From Diplocarpon mali (taxonomy: Eukaryota > Ascomycota > Leotiomycetes > Helotiales > Drepanopezizaceae), in the NCBI GenBank assembly GCA_024741835.1, contig JAENRP010000363.1, forward strand, positions 2,931-42,090: 39,160 nucleotides of DNA, in the 5' to 3' direction. The notes below the pieces were generated by a model. The model was given only the letters and a program-made list of their open reading frames with translations. It searched no databases and was not told the origin of the DNA. This document shows, piece by piece, positions 9,216 to 19,762 of the stretch (position 1 is the stretch's first letter; each line of letters begins with the position of its first letter). A program made the position numbers and the translations under genes.

Positions 9216-11736
9216 GCTCCTTGTATTTGGTTCGCGAACGGATCCTGGATTGTCTTGTATATACTAAAATGGCATTTTATTTCAAGCTTCTCCTGCACTC
9301 GGCGCTATGGCCAATCAAAATTAAACCATGGTTTCCGTCTTTGGCAGGTTATGATATTTGTAAAAATTATAGGACTCATTAACCCGAACTTCGAGCCTCG
9401 CTGGCTTCGCTTCTTCTGCTTTCCCTTGCTTGTTATTTCTATTACACTAGAAGTCTTCTATACAGGTCATTTTGCAAGGGGAAATTGCAGTCATTGATTG
9501 GCATAGCCCGTCTTCCGTTGTACCTAGTGTTTCCTGCGCCAAAAAAAAAAGGTAGATATCTTACCTTTTCAAAGCAGTCTGATATGAATTTTTGGTTGGA
9601 TCATAAGAAGAGGTATCTGATTCACTATGTAGCGCTTATGGTCTTGAAATCAGTCAAGTACTTAATAAAAAGCTGTAGAAAGAAAAATTTCCAATTACAA
9701 AAGCCTAAACATCTCTGAAAGTGACATGAGTGACTAGTGTATCTCTCGGTCAACGATTTGTCTGCATCAACTCCCCTGTTAATGAAATACATATGCAATG
9801 AACAACGAACAATGCACTATCTCTCAGAACCACAAGAAAGCATGGTGGAACAGAATCAGCCTGTTTATCACAAGGTCTTTCAATAGATCTGTAATGATTC
9901 ACATCAAACACCAGGGAGTATTACAATGCCTGAAACTTTGTCCTAGGTACTGCTATGACGTGCGTTTACACCACCCAATACTAAAAGCTACTGGGCACAG
10001 AACTGGTAGGCAAGGCAAAGCTGGAGAGCTCTGCCAGGCCACGCCATGACACCTTACAGCTACCATACTAGAGCCAATCAATATTGTTTACTCTGTTTGC
10101 TATACATATGTTGTGTGGTTACCCGACGATAGTTACAAGGAATAGGGTAAGTTACAGTATGTAAAGAAGCAACAAACCATACTATGAAGCTAGCACAGGT
10201 CAATAAGAAGGATTATAGTTGAAAAGCTACTAATATTACTGAAATGCTTAATAATTGAGTAAATAAATAATCGCAATTATATAAGGAGGCGTTCGAATCC
10301 CAGTGTAAAAGAGCCAAGTTAGCCTAAGGTGACCCATTAGCTCTACTATTTATCCAAGGCACTCCTTTACTGTCTGATTTTAAGACTTAGACAGCTTTTT
10401 TTCCGACTTAGGTATACAAGGAGACTCTTCTTTTAGGAATTAGGCAAAGACCAAGGACTAAACAGTGAATGGCAAAGGAGTTTTTCATGCTAGTTTTCCG
10501 CTTATGTATTAAAATACCACTAGAGCGTTTCTCGCTCGTGCGATATAGTCTATAAGTAATGAAGCATATTAAAAGGAGAAAATATTGTTACTCAAAGTGT
10601 AGTAGCTAGGATTATAACTCGGTTTAGAGTCGTCTGAGTAGAGGCGTATTAAATATCTGGTAAGATATTTGTAGATCTGTAGTCGTAAACATATAGTGTC
10701 GCCACATCTTACCTCCTTGCTATCTACGATTATGCTCTTTAATCCTTGATTCTTTATCCCTAATACATATCTTTTGCAATGCAATATCACTTGCCTTCCA
10801 GGTCCAAAGCATGTAATATCCTCAGCCCTAAAAAAAAAAAACATGCTTCATTTGATCATTTGAGCCAATCCCTCTACCAAATCTGTAAGTAATGACTCGT
10901 CTCTGCGCCAAAACCTCCAATGCTGTTACTTGATTCTTCCCTTCTCCCGGTGATAGAATGATGCCATAAGGCAGACACACATATCGCACAAACGGACGGA
11001 CGTACTTGTGTAGGTCCACTCATGCCGCTTCTGCATAACTTGCGGATTGGCTCGGAGAAATCGAAAATCGTCGAGGAAAATTGCTTACAATGCTTAAATT
11101 GTAACAAAAGAGCCCCCAGTAATATAAACGGATCTAGCACTTCGATTCTTCTCATCATACATCACATAGCGCTCTATATATAGCGAATAATCAACCAAGC
11201 CTAAGTCCTAGAATTGCTAACAATAATAATGGTAGTTTAGGGGTATGCCTTGTGGCCTCATGCCATTTTAACCGATTCCGAATTCACGATCCTTACCCCG
11301 CTTACGCTACCCCGCGCTCGGAACTTCAGCCAGAACCTGACTCCAAATCATATTCAGACCTATTTACAAAATCATCCGCAATTCTCGGTATTTGGGTTAT
11401 CAAATTACCCTCAAGAGACCCGGCAATCGCTACCAGTGCAGTCAAAAAAAGAAGATCGGCTCCGACCAGCGGTTTCGGTTGTGAGCTATCTGCACCATCC
11501 TAAAGGCGGCAAAATCCTCCATTGTATTAGAATTGGAGATATACATTAAGGTTATTCCCCGCAGATTGCTCTTCCATTGATCCGTTTTCTCCACGAAGAT
11601 GCTGACAACACTAGCTCCGTTAAATTTCCTGGTATCAGATTCTCGGAGACCTTCCTTTAGAGTAGTTTGTTTCTCTTTGTTCACGAGGAGATTTCCCTCT
11701 ACGATAAATGGTCGAGATAACAAGACGGAGTCTCCT
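9216..11736. other. AT-rich gene-free block, possible decayed repeat
   Basis: After the 3' end of the complex I gene the DNA turns AT-rich, with many TA steps, short broken frames and no protein-like segment longer than about 100 residues. About 9540-11250 is the most extreme part. It looks like decayed repetitive DNA of the kind left by fungal repeat-induced point mutation, but no terminal repeats or transposase motif can be seen. The last few hundred bases contain the promoter of the cofactor C gene. Confidence 0.45.
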
Positions 11737-12983
11737 ATGACATCCATTAGGCCTGCTTCGATGTCTCATCCGGATATGAATCAGCGGTTCTATCGAAATT
11801 TTCAAGCGCAATGTACGGAGCTCCAGGAACAAATTGACCAGCTTGACAACTACAGTGTGATTGCTGGAGAGAAACAAGATGCCGTTGATCATGTGTCTTC
11901 TGGCATCACCAGGCTTTCTAACGAGGTCATGAATGCAACAGGGTTCGTAACTGCCTATGACCAGAGAATATACTCACAGGTAAGGGGCTATCTCTTGTAG
12001 TTATATCGGCCTACTTACACCCCTGCAGGCTATTAAAGCTCTAGAGGAGAGATTGCAAGAGGCTCGCAACAAATTTATGCCAAGGAAAAGGTTCCAGTTC
12101 AAAACTATGCGGAAGAACAGCTCAGCAATATCGTTGAATGATGCGGCGGAGTTGGCCAGAGAGAAGCGTCTCAACACGCCAGGATCTGGACACGGTCTAC
12201 TCTCATCCAACGAGTCCTCCGTAGCTACGACACCAGCGAATCTCAATACGCCGCCCAGCGAGAGGATTTCGAAGGACGTACCTGGTGAACTACCGTCTTT
12301 CCCCAAGAACTACAACGATGAGATGAATCGACCATCAGCAGGGCCAGTCCGGAAACCAAGTTTTTCTCAAGCAATAAACGTCAATATTACAGGCCATACT
12401 GGCCTTCATATCATTCTTCCTTCATCCGCATCCCGAGCTACGTCGTCTGGCTCTCTTTCGAACCTAGATAGGTGTATTGTCGATATGTCTGTACCTACGG
12501 CAAGCAACGCACCATTTGCTGGACTTGCCCTCAAAAACATCAAGCAGTCACTGATAATTGCTGGGCGTGTGGCCGGTGCTGCGCACCTCACTGGAGTTGA
12601 GAACAGTATCATTGTGGTGGCATCGCGGCAGGTTCGAATTCATGACTGCAAGAATGTGGATATATATCTGTATAGCGCTAGTCGACCCATCATCGAGAAT
12701 TGCAGCAAAGTTCGATTTTCGCCCATTCCTCAGTGCTACGTAAGTACATCAAAACCATCGAAGACACTCTGTACTGACCATGAGCTAGAATTTAACTCAA
12801 GAGTACCTTGTCGCAAACCAGTGGGATCAGGTTGATGACTTCAAGTGGCTCAAGGCAGAGCCTAGCCCGAATTGGAGCATTCTGCCAGAGGCCGAGATAC
12901 TCAAAGAAGATGTATGGACTGATATTGTTCCAGGTGGCCCGGGTATTGGACTTGAGGATATCTTGAGGAGAATTGGACTTTGA
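11737..12983 (+). CDS. TBCC: Tubulin-specific chaperone C (tubulin-binding cofactor C)
   Basis: Exons 11737-11979, 12029-12739 and 12789-12983 give about 382 residues. Cofactor C acts late in tubulin folding: with cofactors D and E it triggers GTP hydrolysis by beta-tubulin and releases native alpha/beta dimer. The N-terminal spectrin-like part (FYRNFQAQCTELQEQIDQL, about residues 13-115) matches the family. The C-CAP/cofactor C beta-helix spans roughly 190-335, including GLALKNIKQSLIIAGRVAGA and SRQVRIHDCKNVDIYL. Within it Arg284 in the Q-x-R-x-x-D-C pattern is the position of the arginine finger in TBCC and RP2. The extreme C-terminus (NQWDQVDDFKWLKAEPSPNW) is also typical. Both introns (49 nt each) are phase 0. 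Start: ATG at 11737; 11761 (MSHPDMNQRFY) is a good alternative. Convergent with MED9. Confidence 0.9.
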
Positions 12984-13357
12984 GGATGATGGGGAATGGG
13001 TTTACAGGGTGATAATAGTTGTGCTGAGGGGTTGGATATTGTATTATGGCTATGTAGTTAGGACCTAATGGGTTTAGTCTGTGTTGTACCATCGATGTGC
13101 CACCGTCTATACCACTGAAGGCACATCACCCTAGTTTTCCTATTTATCCGCAGCTGCGGATATCAAGTTTGCAGGCAGGACTAGCCGTTTTCTAGATTTC
13201 GGTATCAATTTTCTCTTTGTGCCCCTCCTCGAGACATAGATCCATCCACCGTTCCCGAGGAGATTTTGCGGATGTACTGCCTAAGCCACCTGTCCAGCAC
13301 GCAGTGTATCGTAACCATCAAGGTTGTTCTGATTCTCTTCGTCGACCAGCATATCCC
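12984..13357. other. Convergent 3' spacer TBCC / MED9
   Basis: These 374 bp separate two genes that face each other and should hold both 3' untranslated regions. No further gene is seen; a 63-codon frame on minus at 12901-13092 has no recognisable feature and overlaps the TBCC end. Confidence 0.6.
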
Positions 13358-13816
13358 TCAAGTCTCCATGACATCCGCTCCTCTATCTTTTTCTCTCTGT
13401 TCACGATCTCTCTTGATGCTGACCCCGACCCCCATCAGTTGCTCTAAAATACCCTTCTGCGCTCTGATTTTCTCCTCCAGCCCTCTTATCTCCGCTTCCT
13501 GCTCCTTGATACTCCTCTCCACATCTGGCAGATCCTTTACCAGTACCCTTGCCTTCTGCAGATTGTGCTTGAGTCCGTCCGTTGCGGCAGGTATATCTTT
13601 GGTAGTAAGGGGACCCTCAGTGGAGAGTTGAGCGGGCGTAGCAGCTGGCGGCGAGCCAGCAGTTGATGCGGTAAGGTTACTGGTACCTGAGGGGGTTTGG
13701 AGACGCGCAAGAATGGAGGAGAGGATGGTGAGCGTGTCGATTGAGTCGGGTGTAAGGCCTTCTGGTAGATTCATGAGAGAAGGGGGCGGCGGAGTGGTTT
13801 GAGGACTGCTCGTCAT
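13358..13816 (-). CDS. MED9: Mediator complex subunit 9 (Med9/Cse2-like)
   Basis: Single-exon frame of 152 residues from the ATG at 13816. Med9 is a small subunit of the Mediator middle module, which bridges activators and RNA polymerase II. The sequence has a proline-rich start, a short helical segment (DSIDTLTILSSILARLQ), a low-complexity Ala/Thr/Pro linker, and a C-terminal half with TKDIPAATDGLKHNLQKAR followed by VKDLPDVERSIKEQEAEI. The latter runs on as a heptad-like coiled coil (RGLEEKIRAQKGILEQL). The phrase LPDVERS followed by EEQE-like repeats is what I know of filamentous-ascomycete Med9 proteins. The frame is open for 16 codons upstream but without an ATG. It is divergent from the phosphoglycerate mutase. 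Because the family is short and weakly conserved, confidence is moderate. Confidence 0.75.
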   Translation of the reverse strand: MTSSPQTTPPPPSLMNLPEGLTPDSIDTLTILSSILARLQTPSGTSNLTASTAGSPPAATPAQLSTEGPLTTKDIPAATDGLKHNLQKARVLVKDLPDVERSIKEQEAEIRGLEEKIRAQKGILEQLMGVGVSIKRDREQREKDRGADVMET

Positions 13817-14197
13817 ATTGGCAATTTGATGGATGATTGCAATGGGAAGATCGGTGGTTTTCAAAACTGAGTTAAGTACTCATTAGTTCTCAATCTAACT
13901 GTCGTGACATTATTTTCAAACTGACATTGTGTGTTGATTAAAGCTATGAAAAGGGATAACGATTAGGTAGCCCACCTTATCGCGCCAACTCCTGGAGGGG
14001 TAGAAAGACAAGATAACCCCCACCACAAAAGCAAGTCTCAGCATCCAACCTTCACAGGAAGTATCAAACCTCTTTTGTTTAGGTAATTAATCCACGCCTT
14101 TCAATATTCTCTTATTCATGTGAGAAGCTTCGTACCCCTGATCAAGTCTATTTTTAAATCAGGACACCTAATCTGTAGCAGGCACGAAACATCCACG
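13817..14197. promoter_or_regulatory. Divergent intergenic region MED9 / phosphoglycerate mutase
   Basis: These 381 bp between the start codons should contain both promoters. The stretch includes pyrimidine-rich segments before the mutase ATG. No frame with protein-like features lies here; no individual site can be named with confidence. Confidence 0.45.
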
Positions 14198-16134
14198 ATG
14201 GTCAAGGTTGATAACAAGGCTGTATTGAGTACGTCTTTATCCCCTACATATCCCACGAATTCTGTAGCACCTAAATTCTAGACACGACCTTTCCTATGGC
14301 AAAATATACGTCCTCTCTAGGTGACAAAGTGCCTGTGCCCGAGAAGATCAAGAAGAAGCCCGACTACATTCTGGCCCTGCTATACTGCCTCATGTATCTG
14401 GAGGTCTCTTGGCTAATAGTGATGGTCTGGCGTAGTTGTCATTGACGGTTGGGGAATTCCCAGTGATTCGTCGCCGAGGGATGGCGATGCCATTGCTGCT
14501 GCCGAGACGCCGGTGATGGACGCTTTTTCGAAGAACGCAGATGGATTCGCTGAGCTTGAGGCATCATCGCTGGCAGTTGGACTCCCCGAGGGATTGATGG
14601 GCAACTCGGAAGTAGGCCACTTGAACATCGGTGCGGGACGCGTGGTGTGGCAGGATGTTGTCCGAATTGATCAGACGATCAAGAACAACGAGTTGAACGA
14701 AAATGAGGTTATCATGAAGACGTTCAACGCCGCAAAGGATGGTACCGGACGTCTTCATCTGGCTGGCTTGATATCTGATGGTGGTGTTGTATGGGAAGTC
14801 CTACCTGGAGAAATGGTCGAGGCTAATTGGACACAGCATGCCAAACAAGACCATCTCTATGCTCTTTTGAAGCTGGCCAAGGAAGTTGGTATCCCCCATG
14901 TTTACATTCACTTCTTCGGTGATGGACGAGACACGGATCCAAAGTCCGGTGCAGGATATATGCAAGGACTTTTGGACAAGATTAATGAAATTGGAATCGG
15001 TGAGATTGCAAGTGTCGTTGGCAGGTACTATGCTATGGACCGTGATAAGCGCTGGGATCGAGTTGAGGTTGGCCTAAACGCACTATGTGTTGGTGATGGG
15101 GAGGAGAGTACCGATCCAGTCAAGACTATCAAGGAAAGATACGCGAAAGGAGAGAACGACGAATTTTTGAAGCCTATTATTGTTGGTGGCAAAGAAGCTC
15201 GCATCAGGGGTAGGCTCATTTGGTTTAGAACACGATTTCACCACTGACAGGAAGCAGACGGTGACCAAGTTTTCTTCTTCAACTACCGATCTGACCGTGT
15301 CCGAGAGATCACTCAATTGCTTGGAGACTACGACCGCTCCCCGCTGGAGAACTTTGCCTACCCAAAAGATATCACGCTCACTACCATGACCCAGTACAAG
15401 CTCGATTACCCCTTCAACATCGCCTTCAAGCCTCAACATATGGGTAACGTCCTCGCCGAGACCCTTGGTACTCAAGGCGTCAAGCAAGTCCACGTCGCCG
15501 AAACAGAGAAGTACGCGCACGTTACTTTCTTCTTCAACGGCGGTGTCGAGAAAGTGTTCCCACTTGAAACAAGAGATGAATCTCAAGATCTTGTCCCGTC
15601 AAACAAGAGCGTGGCAACTTATGACAAGGCACCTGAGATGAGCGCTGCTGGTGTTGCTAAGCAGATGAGCAAGCGGATAAAGGAGGGCCAGTTCGGGTTT
15701 ATTATGAACAACTTTGCTCCTCCGGACATGGTTGGTCACACTGGTGTCTACGAAGCTGCGATTATTGGTGTCGCAACTACTGACAAGGCTATCGGAGCCA
15801 TCTATGAAACTTGCAAGGAGGAAGGCTACATCCTGTTCATCACTTCCGATCATGGGTACGTTAACTCACACATCCTCGGGCCTTCACATTATACCCCAAT
15901 CCACTGACCGGAAATCTGTTTAGCAACGCCGAGGAAATGAAGTTTGCAGACGGCAAGCCCAAGACTTCGCACACGACCAATAAAGTGCCGTTCATCATGG
16001 CCAACGCCCCTAAGGGCTGGAGTCTCAAGAAGAATGACGGCGTGTTGGGCGACGTTGCCCCAACGATCTTGGATGCAATGGGGTTGACCCAACCAGAAGA
16101 GATGACTGGCCACAGTCTGCTTATCAAGAGTTAG
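14198..16134 (+). CDS. gpmI: 2,3-bisphosphoglycerate-independent phosphoglycerate mutase
   Basis: Exons 14198-14228, 14436-15209, 15255-15855 and 15924-16134 give 538 residues. The enzyme interconverts 3- and 2-phosphoglycerate in cytosolic glycolysis and gluconeogenesis through a phosphoserine and two metal ions (often Mn2+). Visible signatures: IVIDGWGIPSD with metal ligand Asp14; GLMGNSEVGHLNIGAGR with nucleophile Ser68; HFFGDGRDTDPKS; SVVGRYYAMDRDKRWDR; FFFNYRSDRVREI; FAPPDMVGHTG; and TSDHGNAEEM, a metal-binding motif completed only by splicing exon 3 to exon 4. The length is normal for the family (510-560). Intron 1 is 207 nt, unusually long here; intron 2 (45 nt) needs an AAG acceptor at 15254 to keep frame, because the nearer CAG at 15250 would shift it. 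Filamentous ascomycetes commonly carry this type of mutase. Convergent with the membrane-protein gene. Confidence 0.96.
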
Positions 16135-16995
16135 ATCACCCTTGCGTTGCCCTGCTACGTTGCTAGATTGACTTGACAATAACTGATTGATGGACCCGTC
16201 TCGCGTTGCTTAAACTTTTCATACATAGAGTGGATGCCGAAACTAAAATATTTTTGGCAGGCAGAAAACGAGCCCATGAGGATTGAGGTCAGGAATGATT
16301 ACGATGGGCGGCAGCATGAATCCAAGTAGAAAAGTACAAAAGTACAAAAGCATTGGAAGCCAGAAGAAGAATGTAGTCTTCATAGAAGAATATATATATT
16401 GAACTGATGATTGCCATTGACTATCGCTGCAATCGATTACTGTTACACTAGCTCATCTTCAATACTTCCTCACAACGGCGACGCGAATAGCTTCTCAAAT
16501 GGTACCATGGTACTCGCTTGAATCCAAAGCCTAATATTCCTCGCTTGTTTGCACTTCCCCTTTGCCTTCCGACGTTCGGCCTGGCCATCTCAAGACGGCT
16601 CTCCTTTTCGCGTCCATCAACGTGGTATTCCCCGGAAAAAATACGCCGGAAGAAAAGAAGGAAAAAAAGAAAACCACCTAAGAACGCCAGGCCGTGCCCT
16701 TCGCCAGGATATCCCTCACAAATCTCACTCGCACGAAAGCGATGCTTCGCTATAATACACCTTGGCTTCAATCATCTGGCTTCCATCAGACAGACAGCAA
16801 GAACCTCCCGGCCTTGGCTTGACCTCGATCCCTTCGCTAGAGTGTTGATAGCCACCTCATCAGTGTTCGACCCCGTCCACGCGGACTTCCCCACAGTGCC
16901 CTGACTATTTGCCTTGCTACTCATCTCACTCTTTGCTCTGGTATCTCCCTTCAATCCGCAAACATTATCTCATCCAAATTTCAAATCCGCGAGCC
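16135..16995. other. Convergent 3' spacer, 861 bp
   Basis: The stretch lies between the mutase stop and the stop of the minus-strand membrane protein. Two overlapping frames (16518-16904 plus, 16448-16771 minus) are basic or low in complexity and have no family features. I see 3' untranslated sequence only. Confidence 0.55.
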
Positions 16996-18966
16996 TTAGA
17001 TCGCCCACCCATCCGGAAACGAATACCTAAGATCAAAGCTCCCTCCACGCGAGCTCGGGCTCGCCATCAAACTCGAACTCCTACTCGCTGGCCCCAGATC
17101 CTGGCCCGAGTCTCCCCATACCCTGAGCGCGGGGCCCTTGTCGCTGTACTTCCACGCGCGAGTGCTGACGCCGGAGATGTGCGCTTGTTTCTGACTGTAT
17201 GCAGAGGATCTACTGTTGCGGGGCGTGGAGTAGAGGTTGCTCGCACTTAGTTCCCTGGGCTTCCAGAGGTCTGGACGCTCGAGGTCGAAGGGGTCGGGAA
17301 GGCCTCTACCCTTCCGGGCGTTGGCGTTGGCGAATAGGGGGGCAGGGACGGTGTCGCGGTAGCTGTCTCGGCTCGGGGCAGGAGAGGAGGGGTAGCGGGC
17401 GTGTCCGGCGCGGGAGTGGGCACGACCTATCGAGGTGGCGTTGTTGACGGTGGTGGTTGCGTCGATGGACTGGCCGCGAGAACGCCGTACGTCGGCGATG
17501 TATGTGTTTGTCCTTTGGGTGGTTGGATTTGGTCGAGAGATAGGGTCAGCCGAGTGATTGATATTTGGAGCTGGGTCTGCGAAAGGATTCGTACTAGTGC
17601 TGTCTTTGGCGGCGGGTATTGTTGTGGATGACTTGGGGTCGGCAAGGGGGTCGTCGTTGCTTGAGCTTAGCCCGAGACTTCCTACTTGATGCGGAGGAGG
17701 GTTACTCTGGCCCGCGCGTGAGGCCCGTCGTTGTTCGGCGACGGCTTGCATCTCCCAGTCGGCCAGTCCTAGGAGTTGGGGGAGTATTGGGGAATGTTTT
17801 TCCGCCTGCTTCTCGCTCATGCCGCGTGGAGCGCTGAAATGGTCAGCTGGCTCTGACTTTGGGCGCCAGGCCAAAGTCACGATCTCTCCCAGTCTTTCCT
17901 GCCATTCGCTTGCCTTTTCCCGGAGACCTGTGTGGGCGTGCACCGAGAGGTCTGAGTTGTTGCGGCTGTGTTGCGGGATCGGCCCATGTCTGAACTGCGA
18001 GTTGCCACGATTCAGGTTAACGCTCGGGCTGTAACTTCTGTCGCCCAAGACCATCGATCTCAGCGAAGCCGCAGCTGCAGAGAGTCCCGCCCGCACATCT
18101 GACCCTATATTCCGTGCCCGATCCGTCGAGTGGCCCAGTTTTGCCCACCAGTTGTTCTCTCTTCCCATAGAGACAGCGTCCGCATCATCGTAAGGACTTA
18201 GTCGCCCACTATTTAGATATGAGAGAAGCGAATCACGTGATCTCTTCCTCTTCTTCAAAAACCAGAAAAAAAACGCTATCGATGCGAGCAATCCCATAGC
18301 ACCCAGTACGCCACCCACAACCGGGCCAGCAGAGACCTCGTCTTGAGATATGCCTGAGCTTGCCGACGACTCTTTTGGCTTGGGAGTCGATGCTGACAAC
18401 AGAGTTGGCGACGACGAAGTCTGCGACAGGGTCGTCAAGACCACCCCGTTGTCATCATACAAGGTCGCCACGGTAGGTGGGTAGACCATCTCACTCGGGG
18501 ATACAGTCGCCTGGGGACTCGACGAAGCTGTTGGAGAAGTTGCTCCCGGGAGGCTGGCGGGTACCACGGTAGGAGCGGTAGCATCACTCGAGATCGGTGT
18601 TGCAATGGCAGTACTGGCAAGCACAGATGGCGCCACAATCGATGCTGGAACGGTCGCCGCAGAGGTTGAGGGAGCGGCCGCGGGAGGAATTTTTGATGTT
18701 GTCAATGACAGAATGGTATCTGGTGTGCCCGGTTGGACGACAGGACTGGCCACACTCGTCGGTACAACTTGTGCTGGTACAGCAGCCGGAATTGATGCTA
18801 GGGCGGCTTCTGACGACGCAGTGGTAGGTGGTTGCGCCGGCGCCGCCGCTGCTGCTGTGGCCGAATCCCCGGTCACGGTCGTAAGAGCCCGCGGCACAGC
18901 TGTACATCGCTGCGTGCCGATCGTGGTAATGAAAAAGCCTGCCGGCAGGTTCGCGTTGGTCGCCAT
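16996..18966 (-). CDS. Single-pass membrane protein with Ser/Thr/Ala/Pro-rich ectodomain
   Basis: One uninterrupted frame of 656 residues from the ATG at 18966. Residues 1-35 include a short conserved-looking head (PAGFFITTIGTQRCTAVPRA). About 36-205 is an Ala/Ser/Thr/Pro-rich stalk of mucin type, expected to be O-glycosylated. About 213-237 is one transmembrane helix (VVGGVLGAMGLLASIAFFFW) followed by a basic stop-transfer LKKRKRSR. The remaining 420 residues are a polar, Ser/Pro/Arg-rich cytoplasmic tail. This plan resembles fungal wall-stress sensors of the Mid2/Wsc type and Skg6-like proteins, but I see no WSC domain and no clear N-terminal signal peptide, so the protein either uses the helix as a signal anchor (N-out) or lacks an upstream exon in this model. 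Function is inferred from architecture only. Confidence 0.75.
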   Translation of the reverse strand: MATNANLPAGFFITTIGTQRCTAVPRALTTVTGDSATAAAAAPAQPPTTASSEAALASIPAAVPAQVVPTSVASPVVQPGTPDTILSLTTSKIPPAAAPSTSAATVPASIVAPSVLASTAIATPISSDATAPTVVPASLPGATSPTASSSPQATVSPSEMVYPPTVATLYDDNGVVLTTLSQTSSSPTLLSASTPKPKESSASSGISQDEVSAGPVVGGVLGAMGLLASIAFFFWFLKKRKRSRDSLLSYLNSGRLSPYDDADAVSMGRENNWWAKLGHSTDRARNIGSDVRAGLSAAAASLRSMVLGDRSYSPSVNLNRGNSQFRHGPIPQHSRNNSDLSVHAHTGLREKASEWQERLGEIVTLAWRPKSEPADHFSAPRGMSEKQAEKHSPILPQLLGLADWEMQAVAEQRRASRAGQSNPPPHQVGSLGLSSSNDDPLADPKSSTTIPAAKDSTSTNPFADPAPNINHSADPISRPNPTTQRTNTYIADVRRSRGQSIDATTTVNNATSIGRAHSRAGHARYPSSPAPSRDSYRDTVPAPLFANANARKGRGLPDPFDLERPDLWKPRELSASNLYSTPRNSRSSAYSQKQAHISGVSTRAWKYSDKGPALRVWGDSGQDLGPASRSSSLMASPSSRGGSFDLRYSFPDGWAI

Positions 18967-19140
18967 GCGAGAGAATGAAAAAGCGATATTAGCCGCATAT
19001 AGATGTGCGATCCACGCGCGAAGTGAATAGAAGATGCGGTCACCGAGGCTCCCATGCAGGCCATCAGTTCTCCGGGCCAGCCATGATGTTTGACGATGCT
19101 TGGGTAGGAGTCAGCTGGGGACAACAAGCAAGGTCAGGAT

Positions 19141-19182
19141 GCTGCTGCTGCTGTTGTTGTTGTTGTTGTTGCTGCTGCTGGG
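19141..19182. repeat. Trinucleotide run (CTG/TTG)
   Basis: Fourteen triplets of CTG and TTG type follow each other on plus, equal to CAG/CAA on minus, in a non-coding context. The run lies 24 bases before the N gap. Confidence 0.85.
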
Positions 19183-19206
19183 GAGGGAGGAGGTGGGCGG
19201 AGGGAG

Positions 19207-19321
19207 NNNNNNNNNNNNNNNNNNNNNNNNNNNNNNNNNNNNNNNNNNNNNNNNNNNNNNNNNNNNNNNNNNNNNNNNNNNNNNNNNNNNNNNNNNNNNN
19301 NNNNNNNNNNNNNNNNNNNNN
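19207..19321. other. Assembly gap (115 N)
   Basis: Bases 19207-19321 are all N. The flank on the left is G-rich simple sequence after the trinucleotide run, so the gap probably reflects a repeat that was not resolved. The true length is unknown. Confidence 0.99.
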
Positions 19322-19716
19322 GAGGCTGGGGGTCGGTGATTGACGATGGGTGATGCTTTCGCTGGTGGGCTGTGATACTTTGCAGAAGCTGTCAAGAGTT
19401 TTGGTTTCGTGCAAGGGGAGGGGGGTGGAGGTTTGAGACACGGCGGGGAAGAATAGGCTTGGCTCAACTTGGCTTGGCTTATTCCACGACTAGCACGCGC
19501 GTGCACGGACCAGATGCAGATACCTCGAGATTCGGAGCGGAAGAACATATGGCCGTACGAAACGCGAATGCCCGACGCGAATATATGGGGCAGGGGACCA
19601 TGGCGCCCAAGAACCGTCGAGGTACGTGGAGAACTCGCGTATGCCTTGAGCCAAGGTAGCGAGGTACTTTGTCAACCAGGTAAAGTGAGTCGGCAGTCTG
19701 TAGAGGTAGGGTCGCG

Positions 19717-19762
19717 TTCATGCGGATGTTCATGCGGATGTTCATGCGGATGTTCATGCGGA
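19717..19762. repeat. 12-bp tandem repeat, 3.8 units
   Basis: TTCATGCGGATG is repeated three times exactly, followed by ten bases of a fourth copy. It lies in the spacer and overlaps no called gene. Confidence 0.9.

Noticed and set aside
10291..10301. GTTCGAATCCC, a perfect polymerase III B-box word
   Set aside because: The flanks do not form a T stem and no A box or cloverleaf is found upstream, so no tRNA or clear SINE is called.
11599..11736. Longer N-terminus for cofactor C from the ATG at 11599
   Set aside because: The added 46 residues do not resemble the family, whose proteins start shortly before the FYRxFQ segment; 11737 or 11761 is preferred.
13266..13631. 121-codon plus-strand frame over MED9
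   Set aside because: It is the complement of the MED9 coding region; the minus frame has the Med9-like coiled coil.
16518..16904. 128-codon plus frame after the phosphoglycerate mutase
   Set aside because: Basic low-complexity content, overlapping frames on both strands and no domain; more likely 3' untranslated sequence.
19207..19343. Open frames spanning the N gap
   Set aside because: They are open only because N blocks have no stop codons.
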